Shown here piece by piece: positions 34,016 through 45,670 of a stretch of DNA of 64,000 bases (position 1 is its first letter; every line of letters starts with the position of its first letter). Under the pieces are notes generated by a model. The model ran no database searches and was not told where the DNA came from. It saw only the letters and a list, made by a program, of their open reading frames with translations. Location of the stretch: contig OX291557.1 of NCBI GenBank assembly GCA_946406115.1, forward strand, positions 2,450,501 through 2,514,500, read 5' to 3'. Source of the stretch: Apoda limacodes (lineage: Eukaryota; Arthropoda; Insecta; Lepidoptera; Limacodidae). A program made the translations under genes and the position numbers.

Positions 34016-35865
34016 GTAAGAAGCGTTGCTTATTTTTTAATCTTATTTCTTTAAATATATAAAATAAAACTAGGATTTCGTAGATATTCGGAATATTTTT
34101 ATATTTTGCAAATATTGCAAAGATACTGGGAAATTTATTGATATTTGTTACATTTTTAGAAAAACCTTTTGAAATAACCTCGACAATACGTGCGTAGTGG
34201 ATAGTGACACGATACATTTTATTATTGCACACAAATATTGTAGATAATAGACAAAACTTACTCTTGCCTTTTTTAAAATTGAGTTGTCAAGTTAAGAAGA
34301 CTTCCAATATAGCCATAAAGTGATGTTAATGTCTGTCTCGGAGGTCATTGACAAGGGAGACGGCTATGCAAACTCGACAACCGCATTGTTTTGGGTCACT
34401 CACTCCAAGCGGCAGATGAATGCTAATCAAAATGTCCACATCACGCATGGTCTTTTGAATATGTGACTGAGCCGGGTTATAGGTAAGAAAGGACACATGC
34501 CTATATTTCGTACCTATAATCGACACGCTCGAATTAAGGGGGAAATTTGGCTTATTAAGGTGAGTCCGACGTATTTTTTTTAACTGCTCACACTTTTATT
34601 ACATGCCATTCAAAATGCGTTGTATCGCTATCTGCCACAGTCGCAAAAAGCATTTACGTTTATAATTTAAATCACCAGAGTTGTTGTTGAATTAGTAGAT
34701 AATTTTAATTTATATATTGAAGGTTCCGGATATTTTATAATTTATCGGAAATCAATGTCCGCCTGAATAGACCGATTTTGATGCTAGTTTTTTTTCTTTT
34801 GGTTATTGTGGTGAATGTTAAGTTGTATGGCGTTACATAATACGGACTTTTCTTCTTTCTACAACATATAAGGTAGGTAAACCTCTTGCATCAACGTTTA
34901 GACCGGTACCTACCCATTTTGTTGACAGATAAAATATCTCATATCTTAATAGAAAACACGGCGTCTCCTAAAAATGGCGTCTTCGGTCAACAACCTTATA
35001 GCACAAGGCATTGTATGCTAATTTCGGATTCCATCTCGTTCCCCGCTGTTAATATTGGCTTACAATTATATTTACTTTGATTAAATTGTAAAAAACATGA
35101 TCTCATACTCGGGTGTTAGGCACTAGGTAGGTACTACACTGTTAGTTCTGTTACTGTCCGTAGATGTCGAACGAAGTAGATACATATTTAGTATTTTACA
35201 ATAAAAATAGATTTATAAGAAAATCGTGGCGAACTGAATTACTTATTGATTTAAAAACACTAAAACCTCTGAAATTTGCAGTGGGTTTTTATAACATAAG
35301 CAAGTATACACCCACTAAAAATGGATCTGCCGAAATTCTTCCCCTAAAATTAAGTCTTAATAAAATAATTTACCAATAAATTGCATTTGTGGTCTAATAC
35401 TTTATGCCTACGGAATGGTGACACCCCTAAATCGTCTCGTGTAAACCGATAAGTACCTGAATATTTATACCAACATTCAAAAAGGTTGTTACACTCTGGG
35501 ATTTAGTCATATAAATTTCCGAGATAAAGACAATTTGGGTAACGTAAACGACCAGATAAGTACGAACAAGGTGTCATCAGAAACGTCTCGGTGACCGACT
35601 GGCTTAGTGAAATGGTTCAGTGACGGAATTTACATTAGCTGTCTGTCGCCATGTTTATTGTGCAAATACGATTTTGGGTTAAAGTAAGAAAAAGCAATTT
35701 AAACATTTTATTCTGTCGTATGCACCCATTTGTGTCAACGTCATGTCTATATTTATTCCGGAGAAAAAAAAATAGACATTTAATGCCTTTGTCATTCTGA
35801 ATATAAATATTATTTAAATTTTTAATTTATTAAATAATAATTAACTCATCACTATCAGACTTTAC
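34016..35865. other. long non-coding stretch
   Basis: No gene or repeat recognised. Short open stretches on both strands (for example 34326-34526 minus and 35164-35379 plus) lack motifs. Confidence 0.5.
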
Positions 35866-36281
35866 ATATGAATTTTCAACGAAACTGTCGCTTTTCTTAC
35901 GTGACTTTCTTGACAATAAACTGTGAGTTCTTAGTTTTGTAGCAAATGTAAAATTATTATAAACAAATAGACTTTTCTATTATTTATGATTTTATTCAAA
36001 TACAATTAATATCAGTACAACTATTTAATAGGGTCATCGTCGTAGAAAAAAAATGAGACCACTTGAAAGTGTAATATGAATTTTCAACGAAACTGTCGCT
36101 TTTCTTACGTGACTTTCTTGACAATAAACTGTGAGTTCTTAGTTTTGTAGCAAATGTAAAATTATTATAAACAAATAGACTTTTCTATTATTTATGATTT
36201 TATTCAAAAACAATTAATATCAGTACAACTATTTAATAGGGTTATCGTCGTAGAAAAAAAATGAGACCACTTGAAAGTTTT
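35866..36281. repeat. 208-bp tandem duplication, near-identical copies
   Basis: Copies at 35866-36073 and 36074-36281 differ at two positions that I could see (CAAATAC/CAAAAAC and GGGTCAT/GGGTTAT) before they diverge after 'CCACTTGAAAGT'. Sequence is AT-rich with no ORF spanning both copies. Confidence 0.95.
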
Positions 36282-36600
36282 TGAACTTTGGGCTAAAATT
36301 TGAGCTAAGAATATTTAAAAATTCAGTCAATATAATTTTCACATTAACTAATGGAACTAGGTAAGAATTACCAGTAGTAAAAAGTAATTTAAAAGTGTCC
36401 TGGCCATTCAAAGTTTTTGAATATCTACGTTACCAAACATATCGTTTGGTCAGAAATCCTACACAAATGCCTATACGATAAATAAAATAAAAATAGTACA
36501 CAAATAAATCTCATAACTCAAACCGAGCAGCAAGCGTGATTCCGACACCGACTCATATTTATTACTTAGTTTTTAAAAATTCAAAAATAGCGTCGTTTTT
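36282..36600. other. non-coding stretch
   Basis: Nothing recognised. Confidence 0.5.
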
Positions 36601-36746
36601 ACCTCAGATTTATTGCATTTTGATGATTATTGTTCAACCTTAAGTAAGCTTAGGTAGACGACAAAGTGAAGCATAGTATGCGGATTATAATTATTTGATA
36701 TTTTGAATAACATTAGGTAATCATCAAAATGCAATTAATCTGAGGT
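36601..36746. mobile_element. 146-bp MITE-like element with ~29-bp inverted ends
   Basis: 'ACCTCAGATTTATTGCATTT' plus TGATGATTA at 36601-36629 is inverted at 36718-36746 with one or two mismatches. The interior has no ORF. I could not settle a target duplication by eye. Confidence 0.7.
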
Positions 36747-36846
36747 TATATAAAACAATGCTCTTTTTCAGTTACGTGTACATGTATATATATACGTGTA
36801 CTTATAGTACATTATACTTATCGGAGCATCGGTATGTCATCCACAT

Positions 36847-37260
36847 ATGTATCCATGTGGTACCAGCAGCGTTGACCGTTTCGGTTTACACGGACCCTCA
36901 TGTCGTAAGAGTGCAGGAAGACCCTCTCGTCATGGTTATCTCGACGGCATCATCAGAAGGGCTCTTACAAGCATTAACGTTCCGACGACCCTTGAACCCA
37001 ATCGGTTGACACGTGATGATGGTAAGAGACCTAATGATTTAATTTTTGTCCCTTGGGAGCGTGGGAGAGCTTTGGTGTTGGGATGCTACTTGTGTCGACA
37101 CTTTAGCCCAATCTGATCTGCAGGGGACATCTAGAGGGGCCAGGGCAGCAGCTCTTGGTGCAGAAAACAGCAAACAGCTCAGTGTTTGTGCCGTTTGCTA
37201 TTGAGACACTTGGTCAATCGGCTAAACTATTTGTAAAAAAATTTACTCCTCGTTTGTTCG
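36847..37260 (+). pseudogene. frameshifted retroelement polyprotein C-terminal domain
   Basis: One frame reads 'YPCGTSSVDRFGLHGPSCRK', 'SAGRPSRHGYLDGIIRRAL', 'LTRDDGKRPNDLIFVPWERG' and 'RALV'. A one-base shift later the reading continues 'WDATCVDTLAQSDL', and after another shift 'FVPFAIETLGQSAK'. The order GLHG.SC...GR..RH, DGKRPD, PW..GR.L.WD.T, DTLA.S, FVP.A.ET.G is a domain that I know from the C-terminal end of RT-containing retroelement proteins in many invertebrates. I cannot name the clade with certainty. The two GxxC/RH-type segments suggest a metal-binding or nuclease-like fold (inference). No RT remains upstream. It is clearly a relic with at least two frameshifts. Confidence 0.65.
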
Positions 37261-37633
37261 TCGCTGCGTGTGACTAGAGGGCTTGTTCATTTCTCTCTCA
37301 AAAGATAAGTATTGCGAGTCAGAGAGGAAATGTAGCCAGCTTTCTTGCCACTTTTCTCCATGTACAAGCACTTTTTTATATTTCTGAATTAAATCAGATT
37401 TATTTCGTTTTCTATTTAGTTTAGTCTTATATTATTAAATGTAAAACTTGTATAAATAATTATAAAGTATTATACATTTGAGTTGGTCCAGTAAAAACTT
37501 ATAATTCTATGACTTATATCGTCGTCATCGTCAGAAAAAAAAAGTCCGGCAAATTCTAAGTTAAGCTTCCTTCGTTACACAAAGGCAAAGACAGCTCCCT
37601 ATTGTGATCAATAAATATACCGATATTAAGGGG
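37261..37633. other. non-coding stretch
   Basis: Nothing recognised. Confidence 0.5.
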
Positions 37634-37934
37634 TATATAGCAGCCAACTAGCGCCGCCATTGAATATTTCTGATTTAATCTTCGAAGAAAGCGAATTACA
37701 AAAAACTTAATGTTGAAAATATAAAACTTGTTATTGGCTATTTGTAGAATGTTTTGTTTTGTTTGTAGGATATGTCCGTGAATTGTAGGAGGGATTTTTT
37801 GGCCGCTTTTAGCAAAAATTTCAAAACGTTTTAAAAATACTCGTAGCTTATGACTAGTTTTATATTTTCAACATTTGGATTCTTCGCAGAGGAAATTAGA
37901 AATATCTAATGGCAGCGCTACTTAGCTGCTACAC
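37634..37934. mobile_element. long imperfect inverted repeat (fold-back)
   Basis: Left arm 37634-37740 and right arm 37843-37934 are inverted relatives. Both hold 'TAGCAGC', 'AGCGC(C/T)GCCATT', 'ATATTTCT', 'TTCG(A/C)GAAGA'-like and 'TGTTGAAAATATAAAAC' segments in the same order. The left arm has about 20 bp extra. The loop is about 100 bp, with no ORF. Family unknown. Confidence 0.7.
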
Positions 37935-40900
37935 ATTTATTTCATTAGCGAAATAATAAAAAAAAAGACAAACTCTAAGTAAATTAATGGGGATTTTATT
38001 TTTAATATTGGTAATATGTTATACAGATATACACTAGTGATTTGATGACTGATGAAAATAATTTATAATGTGTTATCGAATAAAATAAAGTGTTGATTGT
38101 AACAGCAAATTAAAATATATTAAATATAACTTAACAGACGAGAATTACAGAATAGCAATGATTAGTGAACATGGAAAATTTGAAAAAAAAATTGAAAAGC
38201 CTGTTTAAAATTACATTAAAAAGTTATTTTATGCAAATTTGATAACACACTTTACGTCATATACATCTACATAAGACTAGACAGAATTAAACACCGAGTA
38301 AAATTGTATTTTTTCATGTGATAGGTATAGATAGTAGGTATTTTTGAAGAGAAGATAAATAAAAAGGATTGGATCGCAAAGTAAAACTTCAGACACACGG
38401 GAATCGCGGGGTTAGTATGAACCGCTAAATTTTCGGTGTCATTGAGACACCGCCAGTTAGTTAGCTAATGCGTAAGTCAGTTTGAAGATGAAAGTAGAGA
38501 AAGTACTATGTTTTACTCTGGTTGCCTAAAAAACTTTCAAAGAAAAAGGCAGCATTGTGTGCATCAAATATTAAGAGATCGACTAAGAAATCATCAAATT
38601 ATTAAATTTTGTATCAAAAGTTACATAAGTTATTAAGAAAAATCTGTCTAATTCAGAGAGTCAATAATATATTCCTGTTGGAACATAAGAGAAGCCAGGT
38701 CTTTTACTTTCTTCAACTATTCCTGTGTCAAGCTTCTGCTTGATTGGATTCTTCGTTGCGACGTTAAGAAGGAAAGGAGAAATAAACAAACAAATTAACA
38801 GCGTCACTTACGCATTTATAGATATTCGTATGGATTTGATGGTAAATTCCCAGATCGCATCGACCATACGCACATTTGGTTCGTTAGACGGAATGGAATC
38901 GATTAGAACGAAACCGCACAATTTTAAGATTGATTAAATATGTCATCGTTATATCTTTTAATTTAAATGTTTTATTGTTATTCTAATAAACCTAATCTCT
39001 TCCTTATTATGTATGTCGTTCTTCTTTCTATTTAATTGACGAGGCCACAAAAGCATAGAGACGACAAAGCCCACAAAAGGTCCTCAAACCATTATTTACA
39101 CCGACCTTTGGATCAGCCCATATAATTGGGCCGCCCTATCGCTTTGATCCCGTATAATCTTCACTAATAGTTCAAAGGCGTTTGTGTAATATGAACACGA
39201 AGGTGTAAGAAATATTGTAAATACTAAAAGACGTCGTCGGCGTGGGATAATAGTGCTAATAGAATCGAGGTTTCCATCTGTTATCTGTAGTATAATACTG
39301 TATAATAATAGCACATTATATTGTAGGTCGCAGGCATATTACATGACATATTATTTTGTGCCTCAGGGGATATAGCAAAAGTCTATAGACTGATTTTTTC
39401 CAGGACTTAAGAAGATTTCGATTTGATTGAAATGCGTCTTTTATCCTAATTTACTGGAGAAACTACATGGGTCAGAACAAAAATTTTAAGCCTAATGCTA
39501 CGTCTTGGGATCTAAATTATTCTTTCCATATCTTGCAACCTAAGGGGGATAAATTACCGAAAATAATAGGTATAATGTGCTACACGTCATTATTGTTTTG
39601 TAAATAAAATGTCAATTTTTAAAGTTTTTTTAACAAAAAAATTAAAGATTTGCCAACAAAAGCTGAAAAAGTACTTGTCAATTTGTAACGGAAAACTTAA
39701 ATAGTACTTGGTTTATGAAACTGTCATATAATAAGCGGTGCTAAATCTCGAGTGTGAGCTTTAAAACCGACCTGTCGGCGAGGGTCTAAAAGTTTTACAG
39801 GAGTGTTTTAATACTTACATTGTGTTGTTGTACTTACTTACGTGTTCTAATACGTTTTAATGTATGAAATTTTATACACTACTTTATTTTACACACATAA
39901 TGACTACCTATTTCTTGATTTTTCAGAAAAAAGTTTGCAATATGATATAATATATATATGCAAATAATATATATTTATAGTTCCAAATTCCTAACAGCGG
40001 CAGTGGTTTGATTTCGTAAGTTGATAAATCAGTCAGTCAGGCTATTGCATTTGAAGTTTGGCTTGAACGCTCCGCTTTTACAAAAGAAAAAATGAACCTA
40101 ACCTAACATATATGACTTATAAAGCAATTTCTGTTCCTTTCGTTTCCATACTTTACGATCTGCCTAGGCATATTATGTAACGACGGATTATACGATTTGC
40201 CTGCGACATATAGACTATGTGGTCTTTCGCTAACGCTAAAATACATCTATAAATGTAAATTCAATGTAGTATTAATGTAAATTTATTTTATTAATGTTTA
40301 CGCGTTATCGTGCAAACTATCATCCTTTAGTAAAATTTTCAAAAATTTTTTTTCATTGAGCGCTTACATCTTTAAAACAGACAGATTATTTAAGATTACA
40401 TTTGCCTTCTTATAAAGATTCAATTTTTTTGCAAAAATAAATAAATAATTATTAAATAAACTCGAAAAAACTCACATTGAATTCTATAACCGGAATCAAA
40501 ACTAAAGATATGAAGTAAATTTTGTTTCCCGTGTGAGCAGAAAGTAGCTATTTGTATGAAAACGTCCAGCTGTAGGTACCGCCTTTGCCGGAATATTTTA
40601 CCTACCTAAGATCACCCAAGTTCTTTGTAGGTACTGCTCTCGTATCGATTAAGCTAACGTATGGTGAATAGGTATTTTACTAGACATTACGGATTACTGG
40701 TTAGACTAAACAAATTTTGATTTGTCTTTTATTTAAAAAAAACATGAACTTTAAAATGAAGTATTTTTCATCATCATAATTATACGTTTAGAATTGAGGT
40801 TAGCCTCCTCATACTCAAAGAAATTGTCCTTCTTTGTGTTTTAGTTTTAATAATTTCGTCTCTGCGTTAGACAGCCAAAAATTACTTTCCACTACGTATA

Positions 40901-41376
40901 ATACTAAGTATAGATAGATAGCGATTTGCAATTAAGAAAACTTTATAGCTTATTAAAAATTTAAAAGTTTTAAAAGCCCTAGAACTTTCTTTTTCACAAA
41001 GACGTGTGAAAGTAGGCGAGGTAAGCGCTTTGACTCTGCAGGTCAAGTACTAGAGGTCGCCGAGTACGGTCAACATCATGTCAACATCGCCGCACCCGAT
41101 CGCGACATATGTCAACATGTCTAATAACTGTCAAGCAGTCTTGTCATTAAACGGACAATTGTAAAAAGCATTTGAAGGGACGGTACCTATATAACGTATT
41201 ACTATACATATAATACTCATTACTAATACATACAGCCGGTTTCACTTGCAATTTTTTTCCTCATACGGTTTACATACCTTTCCAAACTGTGAACCCCCTT
41301 TCGATGCCGAGCTACATGGATTGAGTTTTATAATTTGATTGAGTTAATCTTTGCAAAATTAACAAAATATACAGCC
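37935..41376. other. long AT-rich non-coding stretch
   Basis: No gene recognised in about 3.4 kb. A degenerate Lep1-like end lies at 38795-38836 ('CAGCGTCACTTACGCATTTA', then 'TTCGTATGGAT'). Open stretches of about 70 codons (38725-38937 plus and 39096-39314 minus) show no domain. Confidence 0.55.
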
Positions 41377-41630
41377 TTTCTACCAATATCCAGTGAATAC
41401 CATAGTGCAGACCTCTACCAGTACCCAGTATATATACCATAGTGCAGACCTCTACCAGTAACCAGTGTATACCATAGTGCAGACCTCTACCAGTACCCAG
41501 TGTATACCATAGTGCAGACCTCTACCAGTACCCACTGTATACCATAGTGCAGACCTCTACCAGTACCTACTGTATACCATAGTGCAGACCTCTACCAGTA
41601 CCTACTGTATACCATAGTGTAGACCTCTAT
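41377..41630. repeat. 35-bp minisatellite, about 7 copies
   Basis: Unit 'AGTGCAGACCTCTACCAGTA' plus CCCAGTGTATACCAT. The first copies have extra bases (ATATAT) and the last ones carry CCTACTG in place of CCCAGTG. It is flanked by AT-rich sequence. Confidence 0.94.
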
Positions 41631-41799
41631 TAAAATTTGATTCAGCCCTTATTCCATGCCTCAGCGATTGGCATGCGTTGATTTTAGTGGTTTAAAAGAA
41701 TTGTACGTAATTAATTGCGCTCCGATTTGTGTTAATAAAATTACAATTAAATTACTATTGATAAAAATAGGATTTGATAAATAGCAGAAAAATGAATTC

Positions 41800-42290
41800 C
41801 TTTTTTTTAAGTTAATGGTAGAATAATTAAAATTAAAAACTTTTTATCAAAAACAGCAACCGACTTCAAAAAGATGCACTTAAAAAGTTAAAACAATTAT
41901 TTAAAAAAATCTGATCTAAATTACAGTTTGAAGTTGGTTCTATGTTTGTAACAGTTTATAACAGACTTCACTTGCACGACAACTTCAAACTGTAATTTAG
42001 ATCAGATTTTTTTTAAATAATTATTTTAACCTTTTTAGTGTATCTTTTTGAAATCGGTTGTTGTTTTGTTAGAATGTACCTATTGGCTTATTTTCTCGTA
42101 TGATTTCTCCAGAATCTCATCATTATATCCTGACCTGGTGACCATGGGACCACCTGGGAAGCATACACTTTCAAACAAAAAAATTGAATTTTCCGAATCG
42201 GTCAAGGCGTCTTCAAGTAAAATCATTCATAAAAAAAAATCCGACGAATTGAGAACCTCCTCCATTTTTTCGAGTTTGTTAATAAAATAT
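41800..42290 (-). mobile_element. fold-back MITE-like element, reverse copy of the 7.35-kb one
   Basis: Left arm 41857-41937 and right arm 41980-42060 are near-perfect inverted copies carrying 'CGACTTCAAAAAGATGCACT', 'ATCTGATCTAAATTACAG' and 'TTTGAAGTTG'. The long tail is on the right, ending in 'ATCCGACGAATTGAGAACCT' plus CCTCC, the inverse of the start of the element at 7.35 kb. It lacks the 34-bp array; its loop is only about 42 bp. A 98-codon open stretch (42048-42344) is incidental. Confidence 0.8.
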
Positions 42291-43466
42291 TACCTACTAA
42301 TAAAAAAACTCCTCCAATTACTGGATTTCGCAAATGTAAAATGAAACAAGCTGAGAAAACCTCTTTCTCTGCTGTCGGTAAATTATCGAATTGTAAAGAA
42401 AGTTAACGCTTCGAGTGTTTTTATAGGACAAAATTTAAAATGTGGAAATCCGAAGAAGTAGAACAGCTGAGGCGGCAATGTTGCTCGTCGGTGAACGATG
42501 GTAAAAAGTAATACAGAAAACACAATATTGGAAGCGCAGAATGTAAGCGGCTTAGGCCTTGCCAATGGGCCTGCGAACATCAAAGGCATTTTAGGTTATT
42601 TTCCAATGGAAACGTAGACAATTTTCAAATAATATGTAGGTAGGTATAGTATGCCGTTCGTTGGATGTCAAAACTTAATTTATTACTTTTAATTTATTTT
42701 CTATATAGTGCAATGGAATAGCTAATTATTTTATATAATTCAATCATTTATAGATAATTAAAGAACTAATGCGTTGTCTTGTTGTTGCTAAAGTTCAGTC
42801 GCCCCATTAACACATAATGTATGTTATAAAATTCTAATAAAATCGGATAGCGATCAGTAATCAACGTGAAAGGTTCCGCGGTTTACTAGTGGGTGGGTGT
42901 ACTTCCGTTCTTATTTCTAACACGAATGCCAAGATTATTAAATTAAAAAAAAAACTTCAGGAAAATTACGATTTTACCATTAATATGAGGAATAATTTGT
43001 TGATATGCTTATTGAATACTTGGAAAATTCTCAGAATACGTAGAAAAGTAAATATTTAGTGCTTACCCTTTGCTATTTGTACTGCACGCAAATGTTTCAA
43101 ATCTTATGGTAAAAAACAGTATTGGATTTTTTCTCCGACAATATTCCTTTACGTGAATTTTGAAATAGGAAAATATAAGATCACCGTTCCCTACTTCCAG
43201 TTTTATCCTCCAAAATATCACTTGTATTTAAGCCGAGTGTTAACCAACATCTAGAAAAAGCTTGTAGGAACTTTCTGGCAAATTGCATCATCCATAGCCT
43301 TGCCCAACTAACGGTATATTCGCCGCTTTCTCCAAACGGATGTCTCCCAACAAAAGGGTCCCATTTCTAAAATATCAATTCCCGTTATTTCGACCGTGGG
43401 ACTTCACCGTAAGCTAACGCAATTGCCGTCATAAAAGTCCGCGTGGAACACTACGCGCCAAAACCC
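42291..43466. other. non-coding stretch upstream of the gypsy LTR
   Basis: No gene recognised. The LTR start is uncertain, so part of the right end could belong to the LTR. Confidence 0.5.
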
Positions 43467-43952
43467 TGTGACGTCACTCTAGCACGTGGTGCTTCATTCA
43501 AAATACGCGCCGAACACTTCTGACCAATAAAAATGGTCATTCTCTCTCCTCCTGCACATTCGACCAATAGCCAGTCAACCTGGCAACGCGTCTCCATAAC
43601 TACAGCACCGCCTTCTTACGCAGTTACTTAAGAAGTGGAAACGAAGGGATCAGGAGAGTTACAGTTAGTTACCGCCAGTCATGGACAGTTATCACTAGTT
43701 ATCGCAACTGACCTACAGTTATCTCAGAGACACCGGTAGTTACTGCGCGATACCAATTCGCATTGTGTCCAACATCTCGCGACCGCGCCCGCCGTAAGAG
43801 TACAATTTGGACCCGACCTTACGTTTCCACTACAGGCCGTCTATCGATACCTAAGCTGTGTGACATTCTGTTCAATAAATGGAGTCATCAACTTGAACAT
43901 TTTATTTATTATTACGTCACCTCAACGGAGTCAGGGAACCCGTGTTCCCAAA
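43467..43952 (+). mobile_element. 5' LTR of a Ty3/gypsy element (CsRn1 type)
   Basis: The right boundary is set by a primer-binding site two bases downstream and by a 63-bp exact match to a second copy of the LTR end at 50014-50076. The left boundary is chosen at 'TGTGACGTCACTC' because LTRs begin with TG. It could lie further left, since no second LTR start survives for comparison. An AATAAA polyadenylation signal lies at 43874-43879. The LTR is about 486 bp with this start. Confidence 0.7.
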
Positions 43953-43953
43953 G

Positions 43954-43973
43954 TGGTGACCTCCCGACGTGAT
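43954..43973 (+). other. primer-binding site, tRNA-Trp-like
   Basis: 'TGGTGACCTCCCGACGTGAT' follows the LTR end directly. It matches the complement of the 3' end of insect tRNA-Trp with a two-base insertion. Use of tRNA-Trp is a known trait of the CsRn1 group of gypsy elements, which agrees with the Gag and Pol assignments. Confidence 0.7.
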
Positions 43974-44747
43974 GAATACCTAAGTGCAGTCGTAAGTGTT
44001 GTTATATGAACTTTACATTCATAAGTCACGTGAAGACTGTTAAAATACGTGTTATTGGTTTTCAAAAACTTTTTTTGAGACTATTTTACTTCGAGTGAAC
44101 CCACGAAAGTGAAATATGTGCCGCGCATACCTACAACTACAACGGTACGACTAGACGCAGCCGCCTACACTGGATCAAGCCAAAGCAGAACTATCGAGGA
44201 GATTTCTACGTGCAGGACGTGAGTACGTCTTTATCGTCCGAAAATACTTAATACTCCGTGCTCCAGCGGCCCACTACGAGTTCATCGGGACAGACATAAA
44301 ATCAAACTGGTGTATTTATTTATTTTTTATTGTATACTTTTTTTTTTTACAAAAGCTTATTCCTATTTTCACCTTTGATAGTTAATCTTGAGTGTTAATT
44401 TTAGATTTTTTTTTTTATACATAACGTCGCGACTCAAATTTTTGTTAGAGCTGATGTTATTGTTAAGGTAATTTTTGGAAAATAATATTTTTTATTTCAT
44501 TGGACTTTTTGCTTTTGTTTATAAGAATTTATTGTTTGTGTACTTTATATTCACCGCTGCTAGGGAGCGTACTAATTACGTTAACAAGAAAAAGTATCGG
44601 GTGACGAGGAAATAATTTAGTTGTTCTTTTACTAATTTTTTTTTTTTTTTGATCTTTTTATATAGAACGCCACCGAATACGATCCTTTTATTTATTTTTA
44701 AATATCGTATTTTTACTTTTGATAGTTTGTTTTTAATTTTTTTCATA
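43974..44747 (+). other. gypsy leader region
   Basis: 774 bp between the primer site and gag with no ORF of interest, T-rich near its end. It presumably holds the packaging signal, but nothing in the sequence identifies it. Confidence 0.55.
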
Positions 44748-45670
44748 ATGGAACAAATAGAAGTCCAACTAAAAGCCCTGGCGGAACAAAATAAAATTCT
44801 AGAGCAAAGATTAAATGAATGCACAGCGCCAGTAAGTAATAATGATAATGTACCACCTAGCAGTAGTAATAGTAATAATGTATGTAAAGTGGCCGTTAAA
44901 TTACCACCGTTTTGGACGGACCGACCGGCGGTGTGGTTTGCGCAGACGGAGGCGCAGTTTGACATATCTGGAATAAATAGTGATAGTACCAAATATAATT
45001 ACGTAATAGGTCAATTAGATACCCGTCTGCCTGCAGAGGTAGAGGATATAATTACCAATCCTCCAAAAGAGCATAGGTACGAGCGGCTAAAAGAGGCACT
45101 CGTACATCGCCTATCATCCTCGGAGGAGCAGCGCGTTAGGCAACTAGTGTCTGAAGAGGAATTGGGTGATAGAAAACCTTCGCAGTTTTTGCGACACTTG
45201 CGCTCATTAGCAGGTGCAACGCTGTCAGACGAAAATATTATTCGTCAGCTGTGGTTGCGACGTATGCCTACGAATGTCCAGGCCATTCTTACCGCTCAAG
45301 CCGAGTTACCACTCGAAAAGTGGCGGAGTTGGCCGACAAAATAATGGAGGTTACTCCAGTAACCCCCCACATCTGTGCGGTGGGCTCTAACATCCCTGTG
45401 GCGCCGCCGCCCTCGGAGCTAGGTATTCTCCGTGCGCAGGTTGCCGAGCTCACCAAGTTAGTGGCGGCATTATCAAACGGCAATAGGCAGCGCAGCAGGA
45501 GCCGGTCAAGAAGGCCATCCCGCGACCGTAGCCGCAGCAGAGAACCAAATAGGAAATGGTATTGCCACTACCATTTTCGCTACAGAGAAAACGCGCGTAA
45601 ATGCACCCAACCTTGTGATTGGAGCGCCCCCTCTCAGCAGCCAGCGGAAAACGGACAAGGCAGTCAGTAG
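44748..45670 (+). pseudogene. gag: gypsy gag, broken by a frameshift
   Basis: Gag is the structural protein of the retrotransposon particle. The start is the ATG of 'MEQIEVQLKALAEQN', which opens a heptad-like coiled coil. The capsid-like part reads 'KLPPFWTDRPAVWFAQTEAQ', 'YNYVIGQLDTRLPAEVEDII', 'ELGDRKPSQFLRHLRSLAG' and 'IIRQLWLRRMPTNVQAIL', all typical of CsRn1-type gypsy Gag. Near 45318 the frame is lost, and the first frame stops at about 45344. The rest of Gag continues in another frame with 'DKIMEVTPVTPHICAVGS', an Arg/Ser-rich stretch, and a knuckle of pattern C-x2-H-x9-C-x3-C ('WYCHYHFRYRENARKCTQPC'), and ends at 45670. The single-base change makes this Gag non-functional as it stands. 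Minus-strand open stretches over it are shadows. Confidence 0.88.

Noticed and set aside
39096..39314. 72-codon minus-strand frame
   Set aside because: No recognised motif and no neighbouring gene structure.
42383..42589. 68-codon minus-strand frame
   Set aside because: No domain and no conserved context; likely chance.
44576..44992. 138-codon minus-strand frame
   Set aside because: Shadow of the gypsy leader and gag on the opposite strand.
45640..45655. Programmed -1 frameshift site between gag and pol
   Set aside because: The overlap is in the right frame, but no standard slippery heptamer is evident, so no exact site is claimed.
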